Shown here: piece after piece, positions 42,569 through 51,753 of the stretch
Numbering within the stretch: the first letter of the stretch is position 1
Layout of the letters: every line of letters begins with the position of its first letter
Origin: an uncultured Lachnospiraceae bacterium
GTDB taxonomy: Bacteria > Bacillota > Clostridia > Lachnospirales > Lachnospiraceae
Assembly: GCA_910586755.1 (NCBI GenBank)
Contig: CAJUJM010000017.1
Coordinates: forward strand, 1 to 52,844
Direction of reading: 5' to 3'
DNA length: 52,844 nt
The notes under the pieces: generated by a model
What the model saw: the letters and a program-made list of their open reading frames with translations, nothing else
What the model was told of the DNA's origin: nothing
Database searches by the model: none
Position numbers and translations under genes: made by a program

Positions 42569-43804
42569 ATGGAAAAAATGAAGCTGACAAAACTGGAAAA
42601 ATACTGGATTTTATATGATGTAGGCAATTCCGCCTTTGTGCTCCTTGCCTCCACCATAATTCCCATCTATTTTAATTCCCTTGCGGAAAGCGCCGGTATC
42701 TCAGAGGCGGATTATGTGGCCTATTGGGGCTATGCGGCCTCTGTTGCCACCCTGTGTGTGGCCGCTATCGGCCCTGTGCTGGGAGCCGTGGCGGATACCA
42801 GGGGCTATAAAAAACCTCTCTTTACCATATTTATGATGACAGGGGTTCTGGGATGCGCGGCTCTTTCCCTGCCGCTTTCCTGGATCGTATTTTTAGCCCT
42901 GTTTGTCCTGACAAAGGTGGGGTATTCGTCCAGCCTGATCTTTTATGACGCCATGCTGCCGGATGTAACAGAAAAGGATCGGATGGATCAGGTATCCTCC
43001 CACGGTTATGCCTGGGGCTATATCGGAAGCTGCATTCCTTTTATTATCAGCCTGGTGTTTGTTCTTTTTTATGATCGCCTGGGGATAACCATAACCGGGG
43101 CCATGGCCATAGCCTTTTACTTAAATGCTGGCTGGTGGCTTATGGCAACCCTGCCTCTTTTAAAAAATTACCGCCAGATCAATTTTGTAGAGAGGAAGAA
43201 CGGAGTGGTGACAGCCAGTATCCGGAGACTGGGGCAGGCATTTAAAGATATAAGGGAACATAAAAAAATATTCCTGTTCTTAATTGCCTTCTTTTTCTAT
43301 ATTGACGGCGTATACACTATTATTGATATGGCCACCGCATACGGAAGTGCTTTGGGCTTAAACACCCAGGGGCTTCTTCTGGCCCTTCTGATGACTCAGA
43401 TTGTGGCTTTTCCCTTTGCCCTTATATTTGGGGCGGCCGCTAAAAGGTATCCGGCTCCAAAGCTGATCCGGCTTTGTATTCTGGCCTATACAGGGATTGC
43501 CCTGTTTGCCATTCAGCTGGATAAGCAGTGGGAGTTTTGGGTGTTGGCCGGATTTGTGGGAATGTTTCAGGGAGCCATCCAGGCCTTGTCCCGGTCTTAT
43601 TTTGCCAAAATTATTCCGCCGGAGAAATCCGGAGAGCTTTTCGGCATTTTTGACATCTGCGGAAAAGGGGCGGCATTTTTGGGAACCGCTCTGGTAGGAG
43701 TCATCAGCCAGATAACCGGAAGCCCCAATATAGGCGTAGGGGTTCTGGCCGTTATGTTTATCATAGGCCTTTTGGTATTTCAAAAGGCGGATCAGACAGC
43801 CTGA
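42569..43804 (+). CDS. MFS transporter, UMF1/Atg22-like
   Basis: 411 residues, about twelve TM segments. WILYDVGNSAFVLLASTIIP is the UMF1 family start, followed by PVLGAVADTRGYKKP and the C-terminal SRSYFAKIIPPEKSGELFGI, both conserved there. Family members resemble yeast Atg22 (amino-acid efflux); bacterial substrates are unknown. AGAGGAAAG precedes the ATG. It is followed after 28 bases by the ABC exporter genes and probably shares their transcript. Confidence 0.9.
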   Translation: MEKMKLTKLEKYWILYDVGNSAFVLLASTIIPIYFNSLAESAGISEADYVAYWGYAASVATLCVAAIGPVLGAVADTRGYKKPLFTIFMMTGVLGCAALSLPLSWIVFLALFVLTKVGYSSSLIFYDAMLPDVTEKDRMDQVSSHGYAWGYIGSCIPFIISLVFVLFYDRLGITITGAMAIAFYLNAGWWLMATLPLLKNYRQINFVERKNGVVTASIRRLGQAFKDIREHKKIFLFLIAFFFYIDGVYTIIDMATAYGSALGLNTQGLLLALLMTQIVAFPFALIFGAAAKRYPAPKLIRLCILAYTGIALFAIQLDKQWEFWVLAGFVGMFQGAIQALSRSYFAKIIPPEKSGELFGIFDICGKGAAFLGTALVGVISQITGSPNIGVGVLAVMFIIGLLVFQKADQTA

Positions 43805-43832
43805 TTATAAAAACTTTGGAGGAATACTTGCT

Positions 43833-45587
43833 ATGAAACGACTTTTAGGGTACATGAAAGCTTACAGAAAGGAGAGCATTATTGCGCCCCTGTTTAAGAT
43901 GCTGGAGGCAAGCTTTGAGTTGTTTGTACCTTTGGTAGTTGCCAGTATGATTGATGTGGGAATCCGGAACCGGGATGTGTCCTACATATTAAAAATGGGA
44001 GGACTTCTGGCGCTTTTGGCAGTTATCGGCATTGCCTGCTCTTTGACAGCTCAGTATTTTGCCGCCAGGTCTGCAATTGGCACAGGGACTGCCCTGAGAA
44101 ACGATCTGTTTGCCCATATTAACCGTTTGTCTTATTCAGAAATTGACACCATAGGAACCTCTACGTTGATTACCCGTATGACCAGCGATATCAATACGGT
44201 GCAGAATGGGGTCAATATGGTTCTGAGGCTGTTTCTTCGATCCCCATTCGTGGTATTCGGAGCCATGATAATGGCATTTACCGTGGATTTTAAAGGCGCA
44301 TTGGTATTTGCCTGCGCCATTCCCCTTTTGTCAGCAGTGGTATTTGGGATTTTGCTGATCAGCATGCCCCTCTATAAAAAAGTTCAAAAACAGCTGGACA
44401 AAGTAACCCTGTCTACCAGGGAAAATCTGCTGGGAGTCCGGGTGATCCGGGCCTTTAACCGGCAGGAAAGCGAGAGAGCGCGCTTTGCAGGGGAAAACGA
44501 TCTGTTGGTAAAGCTCCAGATATTTGTGGGAAAAATTGCCGCCCTTTTAAATCCGGTGACCTATGTGGTGATTAACTGCGCTATCGTAGTTCTCATCTGG
44601 GTAGGGGCAAAGCAGGTGGATGCCGGTATTCTGTCCCAGGGAAAGGTGGTGGCCCTGGTCAACTATATGTCCCAGATCCTGGTGGAGCTGATTAAGCTTG
44701 CAAACCTGATTATTCTGATTTCCAAAGCCATGGCCAGCATGAACCGGGTGGACAGTGTTTTTGAGATTACGCCCAGCATTACAGAAAGCGTCAGGGCAGG
44801 AGAGGGCAGGCCTGCAAAATCTCCGGCGGCAGAAAAGGGCGGCGTTTCGAAAGTCCGCTTTGATCATGTAACCTTTACCTACAAAGGGGCAAAGGAACCG
44901 TCCCTTACCGATATTTCCTTTTCTGCCAGTGCAGGGGAGACTATCGGCATTATCGGCGGCACCGGATCCGGTAAATCTACTCTGGTAAATCTGATTCCCA
45001 GATTTTATGATGTCACAGACGGAGCGGTGCTGATTGACGGAGCGGATGTAAGAGAGAAGAAACTGGATTCTCTTCGAAATGCCATAGGTGTGGTTCCCCA
45101 AAAGGCAGTGCTGTTTAAGGGAAGTCTGAGGGACAACATGAAATGGGGCAGGGAAGAAGCTGCGGACGAAGAAATTTATAGGGCCTTAGAAACCGCTCAG
45201 GCCAGGGAGTTTGTGGAAGAAAAGAAGAGAGGTCTTGATCTGCTTGTGAGCCAGGGAGGCCACAACCTGTCGGGAGGCCAGCGCCAGCGTCTTACCATTG
45301 CCAGAGCCCTGGTGCGGCGGCCGGAGATTTTGATTATGGATGACAGCGCTTCTGCCCTGGATTTTGCCACGGATGCCAGACTGCGCCAGGCCATTAAAAG
45401 AGATACAGAAAATATGACGGTGTTTATCGTTTCCCAGAGAGCCGCAACCATTAAAAATGCGGACAAGATTCTGGTTTTGGATGACGGAAGGCTGGCGGGA
45501 GCAGGAACTCATAAAGAGCTTTTGGAAACCTGCCAGGTTTACCAGGAAATCTGCTTATCCCAGCTTTCCAAAGAGGAGGTGCAGTAG
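43833..45587 (+). CDS. ABC exporter half-transporter with degenerate ATP site
   Basis: 584 residues: six TM segments then a nucleotide-binding domain. Walker A GGTGSGKST, signature LSGGQRQRL. The catalytic Glu after Walker B is Asp (ILIMDDSASALD) and the switch His is Gln (FIVSQRAATI). This is the non-canonical subunit of a heterodimeric type IV exporter of the LmrCD/BmrCD/TM287-288 kind; the partner is the next gene. Such pairs export drugs or lipids. Ribosome site GGAGG. Confidence 0.93.
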   Translation: MKRLLGYMKAYRKESIIAPLFKMLEASFELFVPLVVASMIDVGIRNRDVSYILKMGGLLALLAVIGIACSLTAQYFAARSAIGTGTALRNDLFAHINRLSYSEIDTIGTSTLITRMTSDINTVQNGVNMVLRLFLRSPFVVFGAMIMAFTVDFKGALVFACAIPLLSAVVFGILLISMPLYKKVQKQLDKVTLSTRENLLGVRVIRAFNRQESERARFAGENDLLVKLQIFVGKIAALLNPVTYVVINCAIVVLIWVGAKQVDAGILSQGKVVALVNYMSQILVELIKLANLIILISKAMASMNRVDSVFEITPSITESVRAGEGRPAKSPAAEKGGVSKVRFDHVTFTYKGAKEPSLTDISFSASAGETIGIIGGTGSGKSTLVNLIPRFYDVTDGAVLIDGADVREKKLDSLRNAIGVVPQKAVLFKGSLRDNMKWGREEAADEEIYRALETAQAREFVEEKKRGLDLLVSQGGHNLSGGQRQRLTIARALVRRPEILIMDDSASALDFATDARLRQAIKRDTENMTVFIVSQRAATIKNADKILVLDDGRLAGAGTHKELLETCQVYQEICLSQLSKEEVQ

Positions 45588-45588
45588 C

Positions 45589-47340
45589 ATGAAAAAGAAA
45601 GAAAACAGCAAGACTCTAAAGCGAATTCTTCTCTCTATCCGCCAATATAAATTAGGAGTGGGATCTTCTCTGATTCTGGCATTTATCACGGTAGCCCTGA
45701 CTCTGTATGTGCCGATTTTAATCGGTCAGGGAGTGGATCTGATTATTGCCCCCGGGAAGGTGGATTTTTCAGGACTTTCCGCTATTTTGGGAAAGATTTT
45801 GGCGGCGGTGGCGGTAACGGCCTTGTCTCAGTGGATGATGAACCATATTAACAATCGGATTACGTACCGGGTTGTGATGGATATCCGGACGCAGGCCTTT
45901 AACCGTCTGGAAGTGCTGCCCATCAGCTATCTGGATTCCCACTCATCCGGGGATATTATCAGCCGGGTGATTACGGATATTGACCAGTTTTCCGAGGGCC
46001 TTCTCATGGGCTTTACTCAGCTCTTTACCGGGATTATGACCATCCTGGGAACCCTTTTGTTTATGCTGTCCATCAATCCCCTGATTACAATTGTGGTAGT
46101 GGTTCTTACCCCTCTGTCCCTGGTGGTGGCCAGCTTTATCGCCAAAAAAACTTATACCATGTTCCATCATCAGTCGGAGACCAGAGGCCAGCTTACCGGC
46201 CTGGTAGACGAGATGCTGGGGAATCTTAAGGTGGTTCAGGCCTTTGGCAGAGGAGAAGAGATACAGAAGGACTTTGAAGAGATTAACAACCGTCTGGCAG
46301 GATACAGCTTAAAGGCCACATTCTTTTCTTCTATTACCAATCCGGCTACCCGGTTTGTCAACAGTATTGTGTATGCCGCAGTGGGCCTTGCCGGATCCTA
46401 TGCCGCTATCAGGGGCCTGATTTCGGTAGGTCAGCTTACCAGCTTTTTAAGCTATGCCAACCAGTACACAAAGCCCTTTAATGAGATTTCCGGCGTGGTT
46501 ACGGAGCTTCAAAACGCTCTGGCTTCTGCAGCCCGGGTGTTTGCGCTGATTGACGAGGAGGCTCTTCCGGAAGATAAGCCGGACGCCTTGGATTTAAAAC
46601 AGGCAACGGGAAAAGTAGATCTCTGCCATGTGGATTTTTCCTATAATCCGGAGAACAAGCTAATTGAAAACCTGAACCTGCAGGTAGAGCCGGGCCAGAG
46701 AGTGGCTATTGTAGGGCCTACCGGCTGCGGAAAGACTACGGTTATCAACCTGTTAATGCGTTTCTATGATGTGAATTCGGGAAGCGTAAAGGTGGACGGA
46801 ATGGATATCCGAAATATTACCCGGAAGAGCCTGCGGGCCAACTATGGTATGGTTCTCCAGGAAACCTGGCTCAAATCCGGCACCATCCGGGAAAATATCG
46901 CCTACGGCCGTCCGGACGCCTCTTTGGAGGAAGTGATTCAGGCGGCAAAGGAAGCCCATGCCCACAGTTTTATCCGGAAAATGCCTCAGGGCTATGATAC
47001 GGTTATAGGCGAGGACGGTGGAAACCTTTCCCAGGGACAGAAACAGCTTTTGTGTATTGCCAGGGTTATGCTGTGCCTGCCTCCTATGTTGATTTTAGAC
47101 GAGGCCACCTCATCCATTGATACCCGTACTGAGATCCGGATTCAGAAGGCCTTTGCCAAGATGATGGAAGGGCGCACCAGCTTTATTGTGGCCCACCGCC
47201 TTTCCACCATCAAGGAGGCGGACGTGATTCTGGTTATGGAGAGCGGACATATTGTGGAGCAGGGAAAGCACCAGGAATTGCTGGAAAAGGGCGGATTTTA
47301 CGCAAAGCTGTATAACAGCCAGTTTGCAGTTTCCATGTAA
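45589..47340 (+). CDS. ABC exporter half-transporter, canonical subunit
   Basis: 583 residues, six TM segments and an NBD. Walker A GPTGCGKTT, Walker B LILDEATSSID with the catalytic Glu, and switch His in FIVAHRLSTI. Its signature reads LSQGQKQLL, one residue off LSGGQ. In the heterodimer, this subunit's Walker B works with the LSGGQ of the partner, giving one competent ATP site and one degenerate site. ATG 45589 is chosen from GAGGAGG at 45573-45579; the stop of the first subunit lies at 45585-45587. A hairpin terminator shared with nfo follows. Confidence 0.94.
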   Translation: MKKKENSKTLKRILLSIRQYKLGVGSSLILAFITVALTLYVPILIGQGVDLIIAPGKVDFSGLSAILGKILAAVAVTALSQWMMNHINNRITYRVVMDIRTQAFNRLEVLPISYLDSHSSGDIISRVITDIDQFSEGLLMGFTQLFTGIMTILGTLLFMLSINPLITIVVVVLTPLSLVVASFIAKKTYTMFHHQSETRGQLTGLVDEMLGNLKVVQAFGRGEEIQKDFEEINNRLAGYSLKATFFSSITNPATRFVNSIVYAAVGLAGSYAAIRGLISVGQLTSFLSYANQYTKPFNEISGVVTELQNALASAARVFALIDEEALPEDKPDALDLKQATGKVDLCHVDFSYNPENKLIENLNLQVEPGQRVAIVGPTGCGKTTVINLLMRFYDVNSGSVKVDGMDIRNITRKSLRANYGMVLQETWLKSGTIRENIAYGRPDASLEEVIQAAKEAHAHSFIRKMPQGYDTVIGEDGGNLSQGQKQLLCIARVMLCLPPMLILDEATSSIDTRTEIRIQKAFAKMMEGRTSFIVAHRLSTIKEADVILVMESGHIVEQGKHQELLEKGGFYAKLYNSQFAVSM

Positions 47341-47349
47341 GAGGGAAAG

Positions 47350-47391
47350 AAAGAGCATTGGGGAACGTCAGACTTCCCCAAAATGCTCTTT
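47350..47391. terminator. Bidirectional terminator including the nfo 3' end
   Basis: AAAGAGCATT-GGGGAA pairs with TTCCCC-AAAATGCTCTTT (small mismatch), loop CGTCAGAC. The last codons and stop of nfo (47368) lie inside the hairpin; T runs flank both sides. Confidence 0.82.
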
Positions 47392-48210
47392 TAAAAGCGC
47401 GATTTCTTTCCCGTGGCCTTCCAAATCCTCTGGAGTCTCCAGGATAAAGGGCAGATGCCGCAGTTTGGGATGATTCATGATCCGGCAAATTCCCTCCAGG
47501 CCAAAATATCCCTGGCCGATGGAGGCATGGCGGTCCTTGTGGCTGCCTCTGGGGTTCTGACTGTCATTTAAGTGGAACGCTTTCACCCGTTTCAGCCCTA
47601 TACAAGAGTCAAGTTCCTCCAGAGTTTTATCAAGGCCTTCCATCAGATCATACCCGGCGTCGGAGAGGTGGCAGGAATCCAGACAAATGCCAAGCTTGGG
47701 AGAGAGGGCCGGGTCAGCCTGATCCAGAATCCAGGCCAGCTCTTCAAAAGTACGGCCGATCTCCGTGCCTTTTCCGGACATGGTTTCCAGGAGAACCGTG
47801 GTAGGCTGATCCGGCGTCATAACCGTATTTAACATCTGAACGATATATTGGGAGCCGGAGTCAAAACCCTGGCCTAAGTGGCTTCCGGGATGGAAATTAT
47901 AGTAATTTCCCGGAATATAATTCATAAGAGCCAGATCCTCACGAAACATTTCCGAGGCCAGCTTGCGAAGACCCGGATCCTTAGAACAGGGGTTTAAGGT
48001 GTAGGGGGCGTGGCCCACAATAGGAGCAAATCCATGCTCCTCCAAAAACTGATGAAAAGCCTGAAGATCCGGGATATTTAGAGGTTTGGATTTACTGCCC
48101 CGGGGATTTCTGGCAAAAAACTGCAGGGTATTGGCGCCAATGGAAAGGGCGTCTTTTCCCATGTGAAGATATCCTTTGGCAGAGGAAATATGAGTACCGA
48201 TAGAAAACAT
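47368..48210 (-). CDS. nfo: Endonuclease IV (AP endonuclease)
   Basis: 280 residues, normal family length. Cleaves at abasic sites in base-excision repair. Zn-ligand motifs: FHPGSHLG, LLETMSGKG, LGICLDSCHLSDAGYD, FHLNDSQNPRGSHKDRHASIG, and the C-terminal ILETP. The ATG at 48210 (MFSIGTHISSAKG) has AAAGGAG upstream; a longer frame to 48405 runs into the divergent gene and is not real. Confidence 0.95.
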   Translation of the reverse strand: MFSIGTHISSAKGYLHMGKDALSIGANTLQFFARNPRGSKSKPLNIPDLQAFHQFLEEHGFAPIVGHAPYTLNPCSKDPGLRKLASEMFREDLALMNYIPGNYYNFHPGSHLGQGFDSGSQYIVQMLNTVMTPDQPTTVLLETMSGKGTEIGRTFEELAWILDQADPALSPKLGICLDSCHLSDAGYDLMEGLDKTLEELDSCIGLKRVKAFHLNDSQNPRGSHKDRHASIGQGYFGLEGICRIMNHPKLRHLPFILETPEDLEGHGKEIALLKEHFGEV

Positions 48211-48224
48211 AATAACTCCTTTCA

Positions 48225-48273
48225 TACCCTCAGTGAACAAGTGAAGCGTGTGTCCCCTTGTCCACTGAGGGTA
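48225..48273. promoter_or_regulatory. Long inverted repeat between nfo and the NYN gene
   Basis: TACCCTCAGTGAACAAG (48225-48241) is the inverse complement of CTTGTCCACTGAGGGTA (48257-48273) with one mismatch, loop 15 bases. It lies 14 bases from the nfo start and 28 bases from the NYN gene start, in the divergent promoter region. No T run, so an operator or RNA structure is more likely than a terminator. Confidence 0.55.
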
Positions 48274-48301
48274 AAGAGAGAGGACAAAAAGGGAGAGGAA
48301 T

Positions 48302-49153
48302 ATGGACAAAGATTTAAAGATTGCCATTTTAATTGATGCGGATAATATTTCCGACAAATATGTAAAAATTATTCTGGATGAGACCGCCAGCAAAGGGGTG
48401 GCCACTTACAAAAGGATTTATGGGGACTGGACCAGCCCTAAACTGGGGTCCTGGAAGCAGGTGCTTTTGGAAAATTCCATTATCCCCATTCAGCAATACA
48501 GCTATACCACCGGCAAAAACGCCACAGATTCGGCTATGATTATTGACGCTATGGACATTCTCTATTCTGAAAATGTGGACGGCTTCTGCATCGCATCCTC
48601 AGACAGCGATTTTACCCGCCTGGTAGCCCGCTTAAGAGAATCAGGTATGTATGTGCTGGGGATGGGGGAGAGCAAAACTCCCCTTCCCTTTGTAACTGCC
48701 TGCAATGAATTTAAGTATCTTGACCTCTTATTAAACGCGATTTTAAAAGAAGAGAAGGCAGAGGCCGCCGCAGCCGCCAAGGAACCGGAGGCGGCTTCTG
48801 CTTCCGGAAAAAAGAAGGCCGCCGATGGAAGCGCCGCCGCAGCTTCGGCTAAATCCAAAAAATCCGCCAAAGAAGCCAAGGATTCCCCGGCTTCCCGCAA
48901 CAGCTTAAGTTTGAAAAAGTTTAAAAAAGAAGTCCGCAGTATTGCGGAAAGCTGCTCCGACGACGATGGCTGGATTTTCTCCGGCGAGCTGAGAAACCAG
49001 CTGGCCAAACGTTTCCCTGATTTCGACGTGCGGAACTTCGGCCACTCTAAATTTACCCCTTTTATTGAATCATTGGGTATTTTTGAGGTACGGCGGGAGG
49101 CAACTACGGCAGGAAACCGGGTGAAGCTGGTGTACTTCCGCTGTAAGAACTAA
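48302..49153 (+). CDS. NYN-domain nuclease-like protein with LOTUS/OST-HTH domain
   Basis: 283 residues. N-terminal NYN (PIN-like) domain: KIAILIDADNIS (first Asp), TDSAMIIDAMDILYS and FCIASSDSDFTRLVARLRES with the acidic cluster expected for metal-dependent RNA cleavage. An Ala/Lys/Ser-rich low-complexity linker (about 150-205) leads to a LOTUS/OST-HTH domain (SLKKFKKEVRSIAESCSDDD to SLGIFEVRRE). This architecture is widespread in bacteria and thought to act on RNA. Divergent from nfo across a long palindrome. Confidence 0.9.
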   Translation: MDKDLKIAILIDADNISDKYVKIILDETASKGVATYKRIYGDWTSPKLGSWKQVLLENSIIPIQQYSYTTGKNATDSAMIIDAMDILYSENVDGFCIASSDSDFTRLVARLRESGMYVLGMGESKTPLPFVTACNEFKYLDLLLNAILKEEKAEAAAAAKEPEAASASGKKKAADGSAAAASAKSKKSAKEAKDSPASRNSLSLKKFKKEVRSIAESCSDDDGWIFSGELRNQLAKRFPDFDVRNFGHSKFTPFIESLGIFEVRREATTAGNRVKLVYFRCKN

Positions 49154-49250
49154 GACTTGGTTTCGGCCCTGAAAATTCGGTTGCGTCCCGGGGATTTGAA
49201 CCTAGCCCTGAAAGTTGGGTTACGGTCCAAAAGATCCGCTTACAGCAGAA

Positions 49251-50711
49251 TTACAGCAGAAACCGGAAGGGTTTCATAAAAAATCCCACTATGGCCCATG
49301 CCGCCTTTTTCCATACCGGAACATCCGCCACGGTTATGTGATCCGGAATTTCATAAGAGCCGTCGGGCAGGAGCCTGCGGCAGTCCTTGTGAAAATTGTC
49401 CATATGTCCCGTAAGCTCCGCCGCCAGCCCGGAGCTTTCGATTGCCAGCATCAGTTCAGTGTCCATATAGGTACTGCGTAGATCCAGATTATAGGAGCCA
49501 ATCAGGGAGAGGGTTTCATCAATAACCAGGGATTTCCCGTGGTAGGACATACCGCCGTCGTATTCATAAATGGGGATTCCCATGGAAGCCATCCATTTTT
49601 TCCGGCGGATGTAGTCGCTGGATGCGAAAAAATTATCCCCGTTTTCCACGGAATTGATCATGATTTTTATATCAGGAACCTGGCTGGCAGCTTCTTTCAG
49701 GGAGTTATACATATAGTCATTTAAAACTGCGTATGGAGTATGGAAAATTACGGAAGAGCGGGCGTTTTCTATCAGATCCGTGATAGCGGAAAAGACCACA
49801 GGTTCTTTTCCGTAAATGTGGGTGGGGTTGCTGATTAGGGTGATTTTCCCGGCTTCCAGGGTGTTTTCATTGTAATATTGAATATGGGAGGCCCTTTCCG
49901 GGGAGAACAAATCCGGACGGGACAGCGCCAGGGTGTCATAGCGATCCTTTAGCAGCGCCATCTGGGCTTTAACGCCTTTTCTTTCCGCAAGTTTTGGGGA
50001 ATCGTGAAATACCCGGCATACAGGCAGGTTCCACACGGATTCAAAATAATCCCGAAGCTGCAAAAGGCCCGGCCCGGCTCCTTTTTCCGGCTCCGGATTA
50101 TATACCAGAACCTCTCTGTCATAGCTGCGGCTGTCAGTGGGGTAGTCCCCGATAAAATAGTCAAAAGTATTGCGGCCGCCTAAAAGGAAGACAGTTTGGT
50201 CTACGATAACGTATTTGTCGTGCATCCGGCCCTGGGTTTTCCAGGGAGTGAGAGGATTAATAGGATTGTAAATGCGGATCTCCACATTCGGGTGGCTGGA
50301 CAGGGCATAAAAAAGATCCCGGCCTTCCATCCGGATCAGGCCGGAAAAGCCGTCTACCAGGATTTTTACCTGTACGCCTTCCTCCGCTTTGTGAAGAAGA
50401 AGGGCAAGGATATCTCTGGGAGCTTCCCCATCCCGGAAATCAAAGGTTGAGAGAATGATTTCTTCTTCTGCAAGCTGGATCATGCGGATCCGTTCCTCCC
50501 AGGCGCTTATGTTGGTTTCAAGAAGCATAACCCGCTCCGGGCCGGGGCTGTTTTGGTAGTATTCTCTTTCCCGGATCTGCTGCTTTGCCTCAGGAGAAAG
50601 AGGCTGGTAACAAAAAAAGGGAACGCAGGCTCCGATAATCAGATAGAGCAGGAAAAAGACGGGAATCAGTATTTTAAAATGTTTATGAAAAAAGGTTTTT
50701 ACCGTATTCAT
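49251..50711 (-). CDS. Phospholipase D/cardiolipin-synthase family membrane protein
   Basis: 486 residues. One N-terminal TM segment (ILIPVFFLLYLIIGACVPFF) anchors the protein. Two HKD motifs, MHDKYVIVDQTVFLLGGRN and YHGKSLVIDETLSLIGSYNL, are complete, indicating an active PLD-type transferase or hydrolase. It differs from canonical cardiolipin synthase in having only one TM helix and a different spacing, so cardiolipin synthesis is possible but not certain. The ATG lies at 50711. It stands between the NYN gene and the NifU-like gene with no obvious operon partner. Confidence 0.85.
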   Translation of the reverse strand: MNTVKTFFHKHFKILIPVFFLLYLIIGACVPFFCYQPLSPEAKQQIREREYYQNSPGPERVMLLETNISAWEERIRMIQLAEEEIILSTFDFRDGEAPRDILALLLHKAEEGVQVKILVDGFSGLIRMEGRDLFYALSSHPNVEIRIYNPINPLTPWKTQGRMHDKYVIVDQTVFLLGGRNTFDYFIGDYPTDSRSYDREVLVYNPEPEKGAGPGLLQLRDYFESVWNLPVCRVFHDSPKLAERKGVKAQMALLKDRYDTLALSRPDLFSPERASHIQYYNENTLEAGKITLISNPTHIYGKEPVVFSAITDLIENARSSVIFHTPYAVLNDYMYNSLKEAASQVPDIKIMINSVENGDNFFASSDYIRRKKWMASMGIPIYEYDGGMSYHGKSLVIDETLSLIGSYNLDLRSTYMDTELMLAIESSGLAAELTGHMDNFHKDCRRLLPDGSYEIPDHITVADVPVWKKAAWAIVGFFMKPFRFLL

Positions 50712-51008
50712 TTTATCACTCTCCGCCTTTAGTATAGCGGAAGGGGGAGGATTTGTCCAGAGGCGGGGGACTTTGTAGGAAACGTGGCGGAAGCCTTGGG
50801 TTTTGGGCCGTTTTTAATGTGCAAAACAGAGGTGACGGTTTGGACGGGGCTTCTTCTTGCCTGTTACTTAAAATTCCGCGAAAAAAGTTGGAAAAGGTAT
50901 AGACGAAATGACGATTTTGTGAGAAAATAAGGACAGGTATGATGTGAAAAAATAAACAATCCATACTACTGCTTTTCACGAAACTACATATTTGAAAGGA
51001 GTTTTAAC
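50712..51008 (+). other. Non-coding leader region of the NifU-like gene
   Basis: 297 bases between divergent genes. It contains an inverted repeat GTGAAAA / TTTTCAC (about 50944-50979) and AAAGGAG before the ATG. No convincing consensus promoter or known riboswitch was seen; a sequence TTGTGA at 50920 followed by TATGAT is a weak candidate. Confidence 0.4.
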
Positions 51009-51701
51009 ATGATTTATTCACATGAAGTAGAAAAGATGTGTACAGTAGCACAGGGCGTTAACCATGGCGCCGCTCCGATTCCGGAAGAAGCAAAATGGGT
51101 ACAGTCTAAGCAGATCGCTGACATCTCCGGTTTAACCCACGGCGTAGGCTGGTGTGCTCCTCAGCAGGGCGCCTGCAAGCTGACCTTAAATGTTAAGGAA
51201 GGCATCATCCAGGAAGCGCTGGTAGAGACCTTAGGATGTTCCGGTATGACCCATTCCGCAGCTATGGCAGCAGAGATCCTTCCCGGCAGAACCTTACTGG
51301 AAGCACTGAATACTGACTTGGTATGTGATGCAATCAATACCGCTATGAGAGAACTGTTCTTACAGATTGTATACGGCAGAACTCAGAGCGCATTCTCCGA
51401 AGACGGTCTGCCCATCGGCGCAGGTCTGGAGGACTTAGGCAAGGGCTTACGTTCTCAGGTAGGCACTATGTACGGAACCTTAAAGAAAGGCCCCCGTTAT
51501 CTGGAAATGGCAGAAGGATATGTTACTGGTATCGCTCTTGACAAAGACGACCAGATCATCGGCTATCAGTTTGTAAACCTTGGCAAGATGACCGATTTCA
51601 TCAAGAAGGGCGACGACGCCAACACTGCATATGAGAAGGCAAAAGGTCAGTATGGCCGTGTTGCTGATGCGGTGAAGATTATCGACCCCAGAGTAGAATA
51701 A
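51009..51701 (+). CDS. NifU/IscU-like iron-sulfur scaffold homologue
   Basis: 230 residues. The N-terminal half follows the IscU pattern: Cys56 in GACKLTLNV, Cys77 in TLGCSGMTHSAAMAAEIL and Cys106 in DLVCDAINTAM align with the three cluster-binding cysteines; Cys49 is extra. The C-terminal 100 residues are not part of IscU. Fe-S assembly is a reasonable but unproved role. It is followed after 52 bases by the GGGtGRT gene, a pairing that I recall recurring in Clostridia. Codon use is strongly biased toward frequent codons, suggesting high expression. Confidence 0.78.
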   Translation: MIYSHEVEKMCTVAQGVNHGAAPIPEEAKWVQSKQIADISGLTHGVGWCAPQQGACKLTLNVKEGIIQEALVETLGCSGMTHSAAMAAEILPGRTLLEALNTDLVCDAINTAMRELFLQIVYGRTQSAFSEDGLPIGAGLEDLGKGLRSQVGTMYGTLKKGPRYLEMAEGYVTGIALDKDDQIIGYQFVNLGKMTDFIKKGDDANTAYEKAKGQYGRVADAVKIIDPRVE

Positions 51702-51753
51702 GTATTTCCGGAACCAACAATTGATAGATGAATTAAAGGAGGATCATTGAGTC

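Noticed and set aside
49154..49250. Sequence resembling a minus-strand tRNA T arm (GGTTCAAATCC) and near-duplicate CCCTGAAA segments
   Set aside because: No acceptor stem or cloverleaf can be formed; the T stem does not pair. It may be a tRNA scrap, but I cannot support a gene.
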